From assembly GCA_020341835.1 (NCBI GenBank), contig CP070838.1, positions 2,524,611 through 2,578,828 on the forward strand: 54,218 nt of DNA, in the 5' to 3' direction. The DNA comes from Thiotrichales bacterium (lineage in GTDB: Bacteria > Pseudomonadota > Gammaproteobacteria > SZUA-229). Each line of letters starts with the position of its first letter. The stretch's first letter is position 1. A model generated the notes under the pieces. That model was not told the origin of the DNA and searched no databases. It saw only the letters and a program-made list of their open reading frames with translations. Shown one piece after another: positions 21,261 through 30,268 of this stretch. Position numbers and translations under genes: made by a program.

Positions 21261-22090
21261 GTGTCGTTGCTGCAATACAAATGGCGTCAGGCCCGAATGT
21301 AACGGCCAATCTGGAAGAAGCGGAAAAGCTTATAAAAACCGCTGTTCAGCAGGATGCCGAACTTGTTGTGTTGCCGGAGAATTTTGCGATTATGGGTCTG
21401 ACCGAAGTCGACAAGGTTGCAATTGCAGAAACAGCAGGCGACGGACCCATTCAGCAGTTTCTGTCACAACAGGCAGAAAAGCATGGAGTCTGGATTGTGG
21501 GCGGCACCGTGCCGATCGAGTCCAATGTCACGGGCAAGGTGTTCGGTACTTCGCTGCTTTACAACAGTAGCGGTGAAATGGTGGCGCGTTACGACAAGAT
21601 ACACCTTTTCGATGTCGTCCTCGAAGACAGCAGTGAGAGCTACAATGAATCCGAAACGATCGAGCCGGGCGATGAAGTTGTTGTGGTCGATACGCCTTTC
21701 GGCAAGCTGGGCATGGCTGTTTGCTACGATCTTCGATTTCCTGAACTGTTCAGGGCGATGGCTGATCTGGGCATGGAGATCTGTGTGCTGCCCTCTGCGT
21801 TTACCAACCTGACAGGACGTGCGCATTGGGAGTCGCTGCTACGTGCACGTGCGATCGAGAACCTGTGTTACATGGTCGCGCCTGACCAGGGTGGCTATCA
21901 CAAGAATGGTCGTGAGACGTACGGTGACAGTATGATCATCGACCCATGGGGCGTAGTGCTGAATCGCCTGCCGCACGGTACCGGTGTGGTCGTTTCCAAC
22001 ATCGACCTGGAAAAACTGCGTAGAACCCGACAGAATTTCCCCGCGTTGCAGCACAAGCGCTTGAGTGCGGGCTCGGTTATTCAGGCTTGA
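21257..22090 (+). CDS. Nitrilase-family amidase (deaminated glutathione amidase type)
   Basis: 277 residues with the carbon-nitrogen hydrolase triad at E41 (VLPENFAIMG), K114 (YDKIHLFDV) and C156 (GMAVCYDLRFPELFR). The C-terminal RAIENLCYMVAPDQGG is typical of the Nit1/YbeM branch, which repairs deaminated glutathione; this substrate is inferred from family resemblance. GTG start with AGGAG ten bases upstream. It is the end of the plus-strand run and converges with yjgA. Confidence 0.9.
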   Translation: MSVVAAIQMASGPNVTANLEEAEKLIKTAVQQDAELVVLPENFAIMGLTEVDKVAIAETAGDGPIQQFLSQQAEKHGVWIVGGTVPIESNVTGKVFGTSLLYNSSGEMVARYDKIHLFDVVLEDSSESYNESETIEPGDEVVVVDTPFGKLGMAVCYDLRFPELFRAMADLGMEICVLPSAFTNLTGRAHWESLLRARAIENLCYMVAPDQGGYHKNGRETYGDSMIIDPWGVVLNRLPHGTGVVVSNIDLEKLRRTRQNFPALQHKRLSAGSVIQA

Positions 22091-22179
22091 GAGCGTACAA
22101 GACCTGAAATGGCTTGCGCAGATCGTTCTCATATCCGCACGCAGATAATGCGCTTCATATCGTAGTTTCATCAAAATTG

Positions 22180-22230
22180 CTCTCGCAGAGGCGCAGTGCC
22201 CCCCCTGCGAGCACTGCGCCTCTGCGAGAG
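22180..22230. repeat. Perfect 20-base inverted repeat
   Basis: Arms 22180-22199 (CTCTCGCAGAGGCGCAGTGC) and 22211-22230 are exact reverse complements around an 11-base C-rich loop. It lies between the convergent genes nit and yjgA. There is no T-run on either side, so it could act as a bidirectional transcript end or be a mobile palindromic repeat. Confidence 0.8.
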
Positions 22231-22269
22231 GCCTGATCTGGAAACTTGTTGCCGGGGGGCGAAATTGGT

Positions 22270-22779
22270 TTATCCGGTGCTCGCTTCCAGCAGCTCACGC
22301 AGATATTTGAACAGTTTTCTTGAAGCTGCCGGAGGTTTGTCAGCGGATGCTTCTCTGGCGGCCTGTCGCACCAGGTTGTGGACATGGTGCCGGTCAAGAT
22401 GCGGAAATTGTCTGATAATCTCACCCAGCACCTGCTTGTCGTTTTCAATCAACCGGTCGCGCCACTTCTCCAGTTTTTTGAACTGTGCGGTATTGGTGTC
22501 GTGTCTGTGCAGGACCTGGTTGAGTTGTTGCTCGATTTTTGCGCTGTCACAGGTGCGCATAATCTTGCCCAGGTACTGACGCTGACGTTTGAGCGCACTG
22601 TTGGAGCGCAGGCGATGTGCTTCTTTAAGAGCATCTTCGAGTTCAACCGGCATCTCGATCAGAGCCAGTTGCTCGGGGCTCAGTTTCAGCAGCTTGTCAC
22701 TGATTTTCTGCCGGGCGTCGCAATCGCGTTTTTTCTGCGATTTGCTGATCCATTCTTCCTCGGTCCCGTCATCACTCAT
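22270..22779 (-). CDS. yjgA: DUF615 ribosome-associated protein YjgA (DarP)
   Basis: 169-residue highly charged helical protein of the YjgA/DarP family, associated with the 50S subunit during assembly. The N-terminal segment EEWISKSQKKRD is characteristic. The start overlaps the DUF3108 stop by eight bases, and it is the last gene of the purM-purN operon. Confidence 0.93.
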   Translation of the reverse strand: MSDDGTEEEWISKSQKKRDCDARQKISDKLLKLSPEQLALIEMPVELEDALKEAHRLRSNSALKRQRQYLGKIMRTCDSAKIEQQLNQVLHRHDTNTAQFKKLEKWRDRLIENDKQVLGEIIRQFPHLDRHHVHNLVRQAAREASADKPPAASRKLFKYLRELLEASTG

Positions 22780-23587
22780 AGTCTTCAGGGCTGTCCGTCA
22801 GGTTCAGGGTCCGGGTCCTGCCGTCCTCTTCGAAGCTGACGCTTTCGAGAAAAACCGTCGACTTGTGTTCGCCGTTTTTCCATTGTTCGATCTTCACCGG
22901 AATGTTGTGAAGCTCGGGTAACAACCAGACATACATCGCCCGGTCTCTTTTGGTTTCCCTGCCGACGATTTTTACCGCGGCGAACGCTGTGCCGTTGTAT
23001 CTGAAAGTTTCATTACCATGGTTTTCGAACAGGTAGTGCTTGAACTCGCCTTTCATAAACAGGCCGTGCTCGTGCGGTGGCAGTTTCTTGTTTGCATCCA
23101 GCATGATCGGGACCTGGATCGAGAGTGGATCCCAGACCGGATTCTGAAGGTCAATGTCGACCGCCTTGCCTTCGTAGATACCGGTTGCCTTGCCGGCCAG
23201 TTCCTGTTTGTTATTGGCCTTCCAGTCAATATTGAAGCGGATATTGCGGTCCTTTTCATCACCGGTATGGGTGTAACTGTAGTTAACAAGCAATACCCGG
23301 CCATTATCGACGATCATGTCACTGCGCACATCGATTTTGTCGTTCCTGAGCATTGCGATCAGGCCGGCTGGCCGTGTTGACTGTGTCATGGTCAGCCCGT
23401 CTTCGGTATGTTCCAGGGTGTAGGTGGCCCTTGCCAGAACCGTGCCAAACATTTCCAGCGCATAGTTCGCAGAAAATTCATGGGGCAGTTCTTTTGCAGA
23501 TGACACCGCCGGCATAAAAACGAATGCCAGTATAGATATAAACGCGGTTAATGCTGCTCTGAAATAACTAATTGATCTGCTTTCCAC
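22772..23587 (-). CDS. DUF3108 exported protein
   Basis: 271 residues. A signal peptide (AALTAFISILAFVFMPAVSSA, about 11-31) is followed by the DUF3108 beta-rich domain, with pieces such as YALEMFGTVLARATYTLE and WDPLSIQVPIMLD. The function is unknown. It overlaps the 3' end of purN by 40 bases in another frame and overlaps yjgA by eight bases, a tight arrangement usual in gammaproteobacteria. Confidence 0.9.
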   Translation of the reverse strand: MESRSISYFRAALTAFISILAFVFMPAVSSAKELPHEFSANYALEMFGTVLARATYTLEHTEDGLTMTQSTRPAGLIAMLRNDKIDVRSDMIVDNGRVLLVNYSYTHTGDEKDRNIRFNIDWKANNKQELAGKATGIYEGKAVDIDLQNPVWDPLSIQVPIMLDANKKLPPHEHGLFMKGEFKHYLFENHGNETFRYNGTAFAAVKIVGRETKRDRAMYVWLLPELHNIPVKIEQWKNGEHKSTVFLESVSFEEDGRTRTLNLTDSPEDYE

Positions 23588-24219
23588 AATGCAGGCCTGT
23601 TTAACACCTTGCCGTCCAGCAGGACGTCGTTACCGTTTATTTTCAGTCTACCATCAACGAACCAGGCGATTGCCATCGGGTAGATGTTATGTTCCTGCTG
23701 CAATACGCGGTCTGCCAGGGAGGCTTCTGTGTCATCTTGAAGTACAGGAACTTCTGCCTGTATGACCACGGGGCCGCTGTCAAGTTCATTGCTGACGAAG
23801 TGCACACTGGCGCCGTGGACCTGAAGTGCGGCTTCAAGTGCCCTGCGGTGCGTGTGCAGGCCTTTCAATGCCGGCAGTAATGATGGATGGATGTTCAGGA
23901 TCGCATCCTGATAATGATTGATAAACTGATCGCTGAGGATGCGCATAAAACCCGCAAGCACGATCAGGTCCGGTTGAAATCTGTCGACTTCCGCGATCAG
24001 TACCTGGTCGTATGACTCACGGTCGGGATGGTCACCCTGTTCGACAACGATCGTGTTGATGTGCGCACGCTGAGCACGCTGCAGGCCTTTTGCATCGGCA
24101 CGGTTGCTGATGACGGCTGTAATGCTTGCATTGATGTCGCCGCGTTCGACTGCATCAATAATGGCCTGCAGGTTCGTGCCGCTGCCGGATATCAGGATAA
24201 CGATCGATTTTTTTGTCAC
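23548..24219 (-). CDS. purN: Phosphoribosylglycinamide formyltransferase
   Basis: 223 residues. It transfers a formyl group from 10-formyl-THF to GAR in purine synthesis. Motifs are GSGTNLQAIIDA near the N-terminus, ILNIHPSLLPALKG with the catalytic histidine, and VHFVSNELDSGPVVIQ. It lies 21 bases after purM, in the same operon. Confidence 0.97.
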   Translation of the reverse strand: MTKKSIVILISGSGTNLQAIIDAVERGDINASITAVISNRADAKGLQRAQRAHINTIVVEQGDHPDRESYDQVLIAEVDRFQPDLIVLAGFMRILSDQFINHYQDAILNIHPSLLPALKGLHTHRRALEAALQVHGASVHFVSNELDSGPVVIQAEVPVLQDDTEASLADRVLQQEHNIYPMAIAWFVDGRLKINGNDVLLDGKVLNRPALWKADQLVISEQH

Positions 24220-24240
24220 TTATGCAGAATATAATTCTTT

Positions 24241-25287
24241 TTATTCAAACCTGACGGATGCGCGGCCGTCAGAGGTCTCGACATGGCCAAGCTGCCATGC
24301 GTCGGTGCCATTATTTGCCAGCGTCTCCAGTATTGATCCGGCTTCGTTTTCAGCCACGACCGCGACCATTCCAATCCCGCAGTTGAAAGTGCGGTACATT
24401 TCCATCGGCTCCACGTTACCCTCGTGTTGCAGCCACTGGAATACCGCCGGCATGCGCCAGCTGCCGGAATCGATCACAGCACAGGTGTTGTCGGGCAGTA
24501 CACGGGGCAGATTTTCCAGCAGACCGCCACCGGTAATATGCGCGAGTGCATGCAGGTTGCTGTTGCTGATGATGCTGTTCAATGCAGATACATAAATCTT
24601 CGTCGGGGCAAGCAAGGCTTCGGCGAGCGGTACACCATCACAGTCCCTGCCCAGATCACCGCCGCTGATCTCAATGATTTTACGTATCAGCGAATAGCCA
24701 TTGGAGTGCGGGCCGCTGGAGCCGAGCGCGATCAGCACATCGCCCGGTCTGACCTTGCTGCCGTCGATGACGCTGTCTTTTTCCACAATGCCAACGCAGA
24801 AACCGGCCAGGTCATAATCTCCGGCCTCGTACATGCCCGGCATTTCAGCGGTTTCGCCGCCGATCAGCGCCGCGCCTGACTGTCTGCAACCTTCTGCAAT
24901 GCCCTCGACGACATCAGCTGCAACATCGATATCGAGTGCGCCGGTGGCATAGTAGTCGAGAAAAAACAGGGGTTCAGCACCCAGTACCAGTATGTCGTTG
25001 ACACACATTGCGACCAGGTCGATGCCGATGGTGTCATGCTTGCCAAGTTCAATTGCCAGCTTCAACTTGGTGCCGACACCGTCGGTGCCGGACACCAGCA
25101 GCGGATGCCGGTAGCGGTCAAGCGGCAGTTCGAACAGACCGCCGAACCCGCCCAGGCTGCCGACGACGCCAGGACGCTTCGTGCTGGCGACGCTGCGCTT
25201 TATTTTTTCCACGAGTGCGTTGCCGGCATCGATATCAACACCGGCATCACGGTAACTGAGCGGTTTTTGTTGTTTCTGTTCGGGCAT
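24241..25287 (-). CDS. purM: Phosphoribosylformylglycinamidine cyclo-ligase
   Basis: 348-residue AIR synthetase that closes the imidazole ring in purine synthesis. It begins [14 protein letters not shown], with [35 protein letters not shown] and [11 protein letters not shown] as diagnostic segments. It is the first gene of the minus-strand purM-purN-DUF3108-yjgA operon, divergent from the DUF2066 gene. The shared promoter region is only about 85 bases. Confidence 0.98.
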   Translation of the reverse strand: MPEQKQQKPLSYRDAGVDIDAGNALVEKIKRSVASTKRPGVVGSLGGFGGLFELPLDRYRHPLLVSGTDGVGTKLKLAIELGKHDTIGIDLVAMCVNDILVLGAEPLFFLDYYATGALDIDVAADVVEGIAEGCRQSGAALIGGETAEMPGMYEAGDYDLAGFCVGIVEKDSVIDGSKVRPGDVLIALGSSGPHSNGYSLIRKIIEISGGDLGRDCDGVPLAEALLAPTKIYVSALNSIISNSNLHALAHITGGGLLENLPRVLPDNTCAVIDSGSWRMPAVFQWLQHEGNVEPMEMYRTFNCGIGMVAVVAENEAGSILETLANNGTDAWQLGHVETSDGRASVRFE

Positions 25288-25372
25288 AACTTTTTCAGAG
25301 GGTGTTCAGGTGTGGTATTGTACACGCTCCTGAAGGTCCAACAGAGCATTTTCCGGATTATTGTCGTTCAGA

Positions 25373-26503
25373 ATGAAAACCGTTAACCGCGCCTCCAGTG
25401 CGATACACTTCCTTGTTGCAGCGTGCCTGCTGGTATTGATGTTGGTGAGCGTGCCTGAAGCGCACGCTGTCGTCGTCAAGAACCTGTTTAATGTTGAATA
25501 CCCCGTGCCGGAACAGAGCAAGCACATCCGTGCAGCCGTATTCAAAAAGGGGCTCGAGGAAGTCCTGATCAGGGTCTCTGGCAGCCGGTCGATTTTGCAG
25601 GAGATCATTCCCGGCAATGCGGCCGCCTATGTGCAGCAATTCAGTTATGTCGAGAATGAGCCCGATGATGAGTCCGCCAGCGGTTCAGGCGCGACAGCGG
25701 CAGACTCGGTATATCTTTCGTATATATTGAAGGTTCAGTACAACGCAGACAAGATAATCAACCTGTTGCGCGAAAATGGTCAGCCGGTATGGGGTGAGCA
25801 TCGCAGTGAAACCATGATGTGGCTGGCGGTGCGTGATGGTAACAACCGGTATGTACTCAAGGACAGCGATTCCTCGCTGCTCAAGGATTCAGTGGAGTCG
25901 TCCGTGAACAGGCGCGGTGTACCCGTGATCTGGCCGGTTTACGATCGCAAGGACAGGCAGAAGCTGGGTTTTACCGACGTCTGGGCGGCTTTCGGTGATC
26001 CGGTCAAAGCGGCATCGAAACGTTACACCAGAGGGCCGTCGATTGTCGGGCGTTTATCCTGGGTCGGTAGCGAATGGAAGGGTGACTGGTCATTGTTCAT
26101 CGAAAATTCAGCTTATGGCTGGTCGACGAGTGGCAGCGATTACAACTCGGTCATCGCCGAGGGCATTGATCTGTCGGCTGACAAGATCGGTAAACATTAT
26201 GCCGTGCTTGAGCGTAAGGGTATCAACGAGCCCGGTCTTCTGGTCGAGATCAATAACGTCAATTCGGTGCAGAGTTATCGCAAGATCCAGGCGTTCCTCG
26301 ATGGCCTGACCGCAGTACGACAAACGCGAATCGCGCGTGTCGATGAAGGAAAAGTATTGTTCAGAGTTGATCTGCGTGGCGATGTCGACGATTTTGTTCG
26401 ACTGGTTTCCACAGACCGCACACTGGAATCAGTGGATGAACCGATCCAGCCGCAAGGTATCCCGGATCAGCAAACAGTATTACGCTACAGCTACCGCAAT
26501 TAG
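25373..26503 (+). CDS. DUF2066 exported protein
   Basis: 376 residues from the ATG (MKTVNRASSAIHF); a TTG four codons earlier is possible. The signal peptide ends near VPEAHA. The mature part starts VVVKNLFNVEYPVPEQSK, the recognisable DUF2066 beginning. The family is periplasmic and uncharacterised. It sits between purM (divergent) and hda (10 bases downstream), an order conserved in gammaproteobacteria. Confidence 0.9.
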   Translation: MKTVNRASSAIHFLVAACLLVLMLVSVPEAHAVVVKNLFNVEYPVPEQSKHIRAAVFKKGLEEVLIRVSGSRSILQEIIPGNAAAYVQQFSYVENEPDDESASGSGATAADSVYLSYILKVQYNADKIINLLRENGQPVWGEHRSETMMWLAVRDGNNRYVLKDSDSSLLKDSVESSVNRRGVPVIWPVYDRKDRQKLGFTDVWAAFGDPVKAASKRYTRGPSIVGRLSWVGSEWKGDWSLFIENSAYGWSTSGSDYNSVIAEGIDLSADKIGKHYAVLERKGINEPGLLVEINNVNSVQSYRKIQAFLDGLTAVRQTRIARVDEGKVLFRVDLRGDVDDFVRLVSTDRTLESVDEPIQPQGIPDQQTVLRYSYRN

Positions 26504-26513
26504 ATAAGCCAGA

Positions 26514-27236
26514 ATGATGCAGCAACCGTTCCAGCAGCTGCCGCTCACGTTTGAGCCTCGAGAACGTTTTACCTTTGATGCGTTCATACCCGGCAACAAT
26601 CAGCTGGCCATCGATCTCGTCAGACAAATGGCGCGTGGTGAAGGGGAATACCAGATACTGGTCTGGGCTGACAGGGGAAACGGCAAGAGCCATTTACTGC
26701 AGGCCGCCTGCAACCAGGCGTCGCAGTTCCACAGGACCGTGTGTTACCTGCCGGCCCTGGAAATAGTCTCCGGTTCTACCCGCATATTCGAAGGTCTGGA
26801 GCAGCTCGACATGGTCTGTATCGATGATATCGACGCGATGATGCAGTCGACGCAATGGGAAGAAGCATTGTTCGATCTGATAAATCGCATCAGGGAGGCC
26901 GGAAAACGGTTGCTAATGGCGGCCGGCGGCTCACCGGAATCCTGCAGCATCAAGCTGGCTGATCTTCGTTCGCGACTTGGCTGGGGGCCGGTCTTTCATC
27001 TGCATGAACTCGGCGATGAGGACAAGATCAAGGCATTGCAGAAACGTGCCCGGCAGTCTGGCCTGGAGATGACCGATCATGTCGCTAACTACCTGTTGAC
27101 GCACTATCCCAGAGATATGTTTGATCTGCTCGAACGCCTCGACCGCCTCGACAAGGCTTCCATGGCAATGCAGCGCAGGTTGACCATTCCGTTCATCAAA
27201 TCCGTACTTGAGCCAGTCGCTGGTCCGGCAGAATGA
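26514..27236 (+). CDS. hda: DnaA regulatory inactivator Hda
   Basis: 240-residue AAA+ protein related to DnaA. With the DNA-loaded clamp it stimulates hydrolysis of DnaA-bound ATP to prevent re-initiation. The N-terminus MQQPFQQLPLTFEP contains the QLPL clamp-binding motif. Walker A is DRGNGKSH and Walker B is MVCIDDIDAM. There is no DnaA DNA-binding domain IV, as expected. Confidence 0.94.
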   Translation: MMQQPFQQLPLTFEPRERFTFDAFIPGNNQLAIDLVRQMARGEGEYQILVWADRGNGKSHLLQAACNQASQFHRTVCYLPALEIVSGSTRIFEGLEQLDMVCIDDIDAMMQSTQWEEALFDLINRIREAGKRLLMAAGGSPESCSIKLADLRSRLGWGPVFHLHELGDEDKIKALQKRARQSGLEMTDHVANYLLTHYPRDMFDLLERLDRLDKASMAMQRRLTIPFIKSVLEPVAGPAE

Positions 27237-27289
27237 TTCAACGCATCGGACGCAAAGCTATATCAGTCTATAGCTGAATCGAAGCTTCC

Positions 27290-27357
27290 GTAGCAGCGGC
27301 TTTAGCCGCGAACGATCTGTGAGACCACCGGTAATTCGCGGCTAAAGCTGCTCCTGC
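27290..27357. repeat. REP/BIME-like inverted repeat pair, copy 2
   Basis: The left arm 27290-27312 (core AGCGGCTTTAGCCGCGAA) and right arm 27335-27357 (TTCGCGGCTAAAGCTGCT..) are near-perfect reverse complements with a 22-base spacer. It lies between the convergent hda and DUF2069 genes, as copy 1 lies between two convergent genes. Confidence 0.8.
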
Positions 27358-27434
27358 GATCGTTCCTGTACCAGGTACAAGGTATCGAGAAAACAACAAT
27401 ACAACCAAACGCTCTGCGTTAAAAAAAAGCTGTT

Positions 27435-27812
27435 TTATGAATCCGCCCCGGATTGGCCGGCAGACTGCCTGCTGGCGTAACGGGTATAGAACAGCGTGCC
27501 GGCAAAAAACAGCATACTGCAGGCGATGATGTACATGCCGTAGCCCATGTCCTCATCCGCGCCTGCGTACCATACGCCGACCACAAAGTAGAAGATGGCC
27601 AGGTACATCGACCAGGCGTGTGTGTATATTTTTCCCGCGAGCAGGCCGCGCAACGGAAACATCAAAGGTCCCAGTTGTACGATCAGCATGATCGAAATGG
27701 CATGATCCGGCGTTTGTTTGATCCACATGTGCCAGACGTAGATACCAATCACCAGGCCAAAATAACCGGTGAGTGCGATCCAGTGCGAAATTGTGACGCT
27801 GTTAAGTTGCAC
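27435..27812 (-). CDS. DUF2069 four-helix membrane protein
   Basis: 125 residues with four predicted membrane segments (about 13-30, 38-55, 66-83, 90-108). The pattern fits the DUF2069 family, which often lies next to wrbA/arsC-like genes in gammaproteobacteria. The function is unknown. It starts 15 bases after the stop of the wrbA-like gene. Confidence 0.85.
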   Translation of the reverse strand: MQLNSVTISHWIALTGYFGLVIGIYVWHMWIKQTPDHAISIMLIVQLGPLMFPLRGLLAGKIYTHAWSMYLAIFYFVVGVWYAGADEDMGYGMYIIACSMLFFAGTLFYTRYASRQSAGQSGADS

Positions 27813-27827
27813 GATCCGGGGATTAGG

Positions 27828-28424
27828 TTAATCGCTGGAAAGTTTCCGTGCGACTTCAGCGACACGCTGGCCTAGCGTGATGCACAGGCTGCGTTCTTCG
27901 TCGCTCAAAGGCAGGGTTTCGAGGTCGTCCGTCAGGCGGCTGGCGCCGTAGGGTGTGCCACCGGTTCGGGTGCGAAAGAGCTCGACCTGGGTATAGGGAA
28001 GGCCAACAATCAGCATGCCATGATGCAGCAAAGGCAGCATCATCGTCAGCAAGGTGGTCTCCTGTCCGCCGTGCAGGCTCGTGCTTGCGGTAAATACACC
28101 GGCGGGTTTTCCTGCCAGTGCGCCGGACATCCACAACGGGCTGGTGTTATCGATGAAGTGTTTCAGGGCTGCCGGCATATTGCCAAAGTGGGTCGGCGCA
28201 CCCAGTACCAGGCCGTCACATTGTTCGAGGTCATCATTGCTTGCATACAGCGCACCGCTGTTCGGAATCGTATCCTCGACCTGTTCGGTGAGCGGTGATA
28301 CCGGCGGAACGGTACGAAGTCGCGCCTGCATGCCGTCAACCTGTTCGATACCGCGGGCGATAACGTTCGCCATTTCGGCTGTTGTGCCACCTGGGCTGAA
28401 GTAAAGTACCAGAATTTCGGCCAT
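27828..28424 (-). CDS. wrbA: WrbA-family NAD(P)H:quinone oxidoreductase
   Basis: 198-residue flavodoxin-fold protein. The FMN phosphate loop is YFSPGGTTAEMANVIARG at 7-24, followed by GLVLGAPTHFGNMP and GVFTASTSLHGGQETT. The family reduces quinones with two electrons, limiting semiquinone stress. The start overlaps the arsC-like stop by one base. Confidence 0.92.
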   Translation of the reverse strand: MAEILVLYFSPGGTTAEMANVIARGIEQVDGMQARLRTVPPVSPLTEQVEDTIPNSGALYASNDDLEQCDGLVLGAPTHFGNMPAALKHFIDNTSPLWMSGALAGKPAGVFTASTSLHGGQETTLLTMMLPLLHHGMLIVGLPYTQVELFRTRTGGTPYGASRLTDDLETLPLSDEERSLCITLGQRVAEVARKLSSD

Positions 28425-28777
28425 TATAGTATTTCCAGCACTTTTTCGGGTGGTCGGCCGATCACGGCCTTGCCGTTATGTATCACAATCGGGCGTTCGA
28501 TCAGTATCGGATTGTCTATCATTGCCCTGATCAGGTCTTCACGACTCAGATTCGGATCGTCCAGATTGTTGTCCTTGTACGCCTTTTCCCTGGTACGCAT
28601 CAGTTGACGTGGCTCAAGACCGAGAAGTTCAAGCGTCGCATCGAGTTGCTGATAGTCGGGCGGTTGTTTGAGGTATTCGACAACCTCGGGTGAAATACCC
28701 TTGGATTCAATTACTTGCATCGTTTCTCGAGACTTGCTGCAGCGCGGGTTATGAAAGATTGTCACGGCCGATGTCAT
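28424..28777 (-). CDS. arsC: Arsenate reductase-like protein (ArsC/YfgD family)
   Basis: 117 residues, glutaredoxin-dependent ArsC fold. The catalytic cysteine is C13 in NPRCSKSRE. The later arginines in NPILIERPIV and GRPPE match the arsenate-binding positions. No arsR or arsB is nearby, and the arsC-wrbA-DUF2069 order is a conserved housekeeping group, so it may be a YfgD-type oxidoreductase rather than a dedicated resistance gene. Confidence 0.88.
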   Translation of the reverse strand: MTSAVTIFHNPRCSKSRETMQVIESKGISPEVVEYLKQPPDYQQLDATLELLGLEPRQLMRTREKAYKDNNLDDPNLSREDLIRAMIDNPILIERPIVIHNGKAVIGRPPEKVLEIL

Positions 28778-28892
28778 GTCTTGTCCTCTCGAAATCTGGC
28801 AAGCATACTGGATGTATCCATTGTGTAAAAGGGTTATCTAATATACCGGATTGTTCTTGACAGTATTGGCACACATTGATAGCGTTTGCAGC

Positions 28893-28898
28893 TATAAT
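28893..28898 (+). promoter_or_regulatory. Possible -10 element for the LysM lipoprotein gene
   Basis: TATAAT is 61 bases before the ATG at 28959. The -35 region at 16-18 bases is weak, so only the -10 is supported. Confidence 0.35.
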
Positions 28899-28958
28899 CA
28901 GCCGAACAAAAATAACTAATTCTAATCAACTGAAATTCCCGAATCTGGAGAGAGTTTT

Positions 28959-29594
28959 ATGACTATGCGAACTACTGCGCGTTTTTCTGCTGCCGTTGCC
29001 CTGAGCCTGGGACTGCTGGCAGGTTGTGCCACCACAGGAGAGGATGACGCATGTACAAACGCCGAACAGGCAATAGCCAATGCCAAGGCAACCAATGCTG
29101 AAGCGGCTGCACTGGGCAACGAATGGCGTGATACCGGCAAGATCATCAAGAACGCCGAGAAAGCACTGGCAGAGGATGATTGCGACAAGGCTTTAGCGCT
29201 TGCAAACCAGGCACTGGCACAGGCCGAGAATGCGAAGGCGCAGGCTGCAGCTGAAAGCCAGAAATTCCTCGATCGCACCGCCAGTGATATTGATGACTCG
29301 GCGGCAGCAGGTGCTGGCGGTATGGACAACTACACCGTTGTTGGCGGTGACAACCTGTGGAACATCTCTGGCAAGAGTTCGATCTACGGCGATCCGTACC
29401 AGTGGCCGCTGATCTTCAAGGCGAACCGCAGCCAGATCAAGGATCCTGACCTGATCTATCCGGGACAGAATTTTGCGATCGACCGTAATGCGTCATCTTC
29501 TGAAATCGACGCGGCGATCAACCACGCCAGAACACGTGGCGCCTGGTCGGTCGGTGATGTTGAGCAGTCTGACCTGGATTTCCTGGCCAGGTAA
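28959..29594 (+). CDS. LysM-domain lipoprotein
   Basis: 211 residues. The lipobox is GLLAGC with C23 as the lipidated residue. An alanine- and lysine-rich helical region (30-105, with repeated EAxxALA-like stretches) is followed by a LysM domain at about 121-170 (NYTVVGGDNLWNISGKS... ending LIYPGQNFAI). LysM binds peptidoglycan, so this probably ties a membrane to the wall. GGAGAG lies about nine bases before the ATG. A strong terminator follows, so it is monocistronic. Confidence 0.88.
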   Translation: MTMRTTARFSAAVALSLGLLAGCATTGEDDACTNAEQAIANAKATNAEAAALGNEWRDTGKIIKNAEKALAEDDCDKALALANQALAQAENAKAQAAAESQKFLDRTASDIDDSAAAGAGGMDNYTVVGGDNLWNISGKSSIYGDPYQWPLIFKANRSQIKDPDLIYPGQNFAIDRNASSSEIDAAINHARTRGAWSVGDVEQSDLDFLAR

Positions 29595-29610
29595 TTCAAC
29601 AGAAATGCTG

Positions 29611-29640
29611 AAAAAAGGCCCGTTTTCGGGCCTTTTTTTT
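29611..29640 (+). terminator. Intrinsic terminator after the LysM gene
   Basis: AAAAAAGGCCCG, a short T loop, then CGGGCCTTTTTTTT. It is a strong stem with a T-run, 16 bases after the stop. Confidence 0.95.
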
Positions 29641-29706
29641 GTCCGCCTGTTATAGGTTGTTCAGCCTGAACCCGAGGCCTGGAAGCATTGTCTATCCTGT
29701 AATAAG

Positions 29707-30267
29707 GTGTTCTGGATCATGCGCAGGTTAATCCGTAACTGTTATCTGACCGCTGTCACGCTCGTGGGTACAGCCCTGTGTCAGCACGCGTTCGCTGAAC
29801 TCCGTGATCCCCAGTCGTATTTTTTCAACGAAAGCTTCGGCGACTTTGCTGAAGAGCTGGACAACGCAAGGGACGAGGGTAAAAACGGTGTGCTAATAAT
29901 GTTTCAGCAGGCCGACTGTCCCTACTGTGAGCGCATGCGCAAGACCGTTCTGAACCACTCCAGCGTGCAGGAATTCTTTCGCAGGCATTTTCTGATCTTT
30001 CATGTCGACATCGAAGGCGATCTCGAAATCACCGATTTCAACGGCATGGAGACCGTCGAAAAAGATTTTGCATTCTGGCAGAACCGCGTACGTGCCACGC
30101 CCGTATTCGCGTTCTTCGATCTGGAGGGTACGCGCGTTGCGCGTTATACCGGCGCAACCACAGATATCGAAGAATTTATGTTGCTGGGAAGATACGTGGT
30201 GGATGAAATATACCAATCGATGAGCTTTAATCGTTATAAACGAGAACAACAAACCAAACAGCCCTAG
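29707..30267 (+). CDS. Exported thioredoxin-fold protein (SoxW/DsbE-like)
   Basis: 186 residues from GTG (182 from an ATG at 29719). A signal peptide (to about residue 30) precedes a thioredoxin fold with CPYC at 71-74 and the cis-proline in RATPVFAFFD. The layout resembles SoxW-like periplasmic thioredoxins that act as reductants in sulfur oxidation or metal handling, but this assignment is inference. It heads a tight run with the TolC-like, membrane-fusion, acylphosphatase and GspE-type genes (gaps of one base, two bases and two four-base overlaps). Confidence 0.82.
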   Translation: MFWIMRRLIRNCYLTAVTLVGTALCQHAFAELRDPQSYFFNESFGDFAEELDNARDEGKNGVLIMFQQADCPYCERMRKTVLNHSSVQEFFRRHFLIFHVDIEGDLEITDFNGMETVEKDFAFWQNRVRATPVFAFFDLEGTRVARYTGATTDIEEFMLLGRYVVDEIYQSMSFNRYKREQQTKQP

Positions 30268-30268
30268 A

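Noticed and set aside
28861-28885. TTGGCACACATTG as a sigma-54 site before the LysM gene
   Set aside because: The GG is not followed by GC at a ten-base distance, so the essential -12 element is absent.
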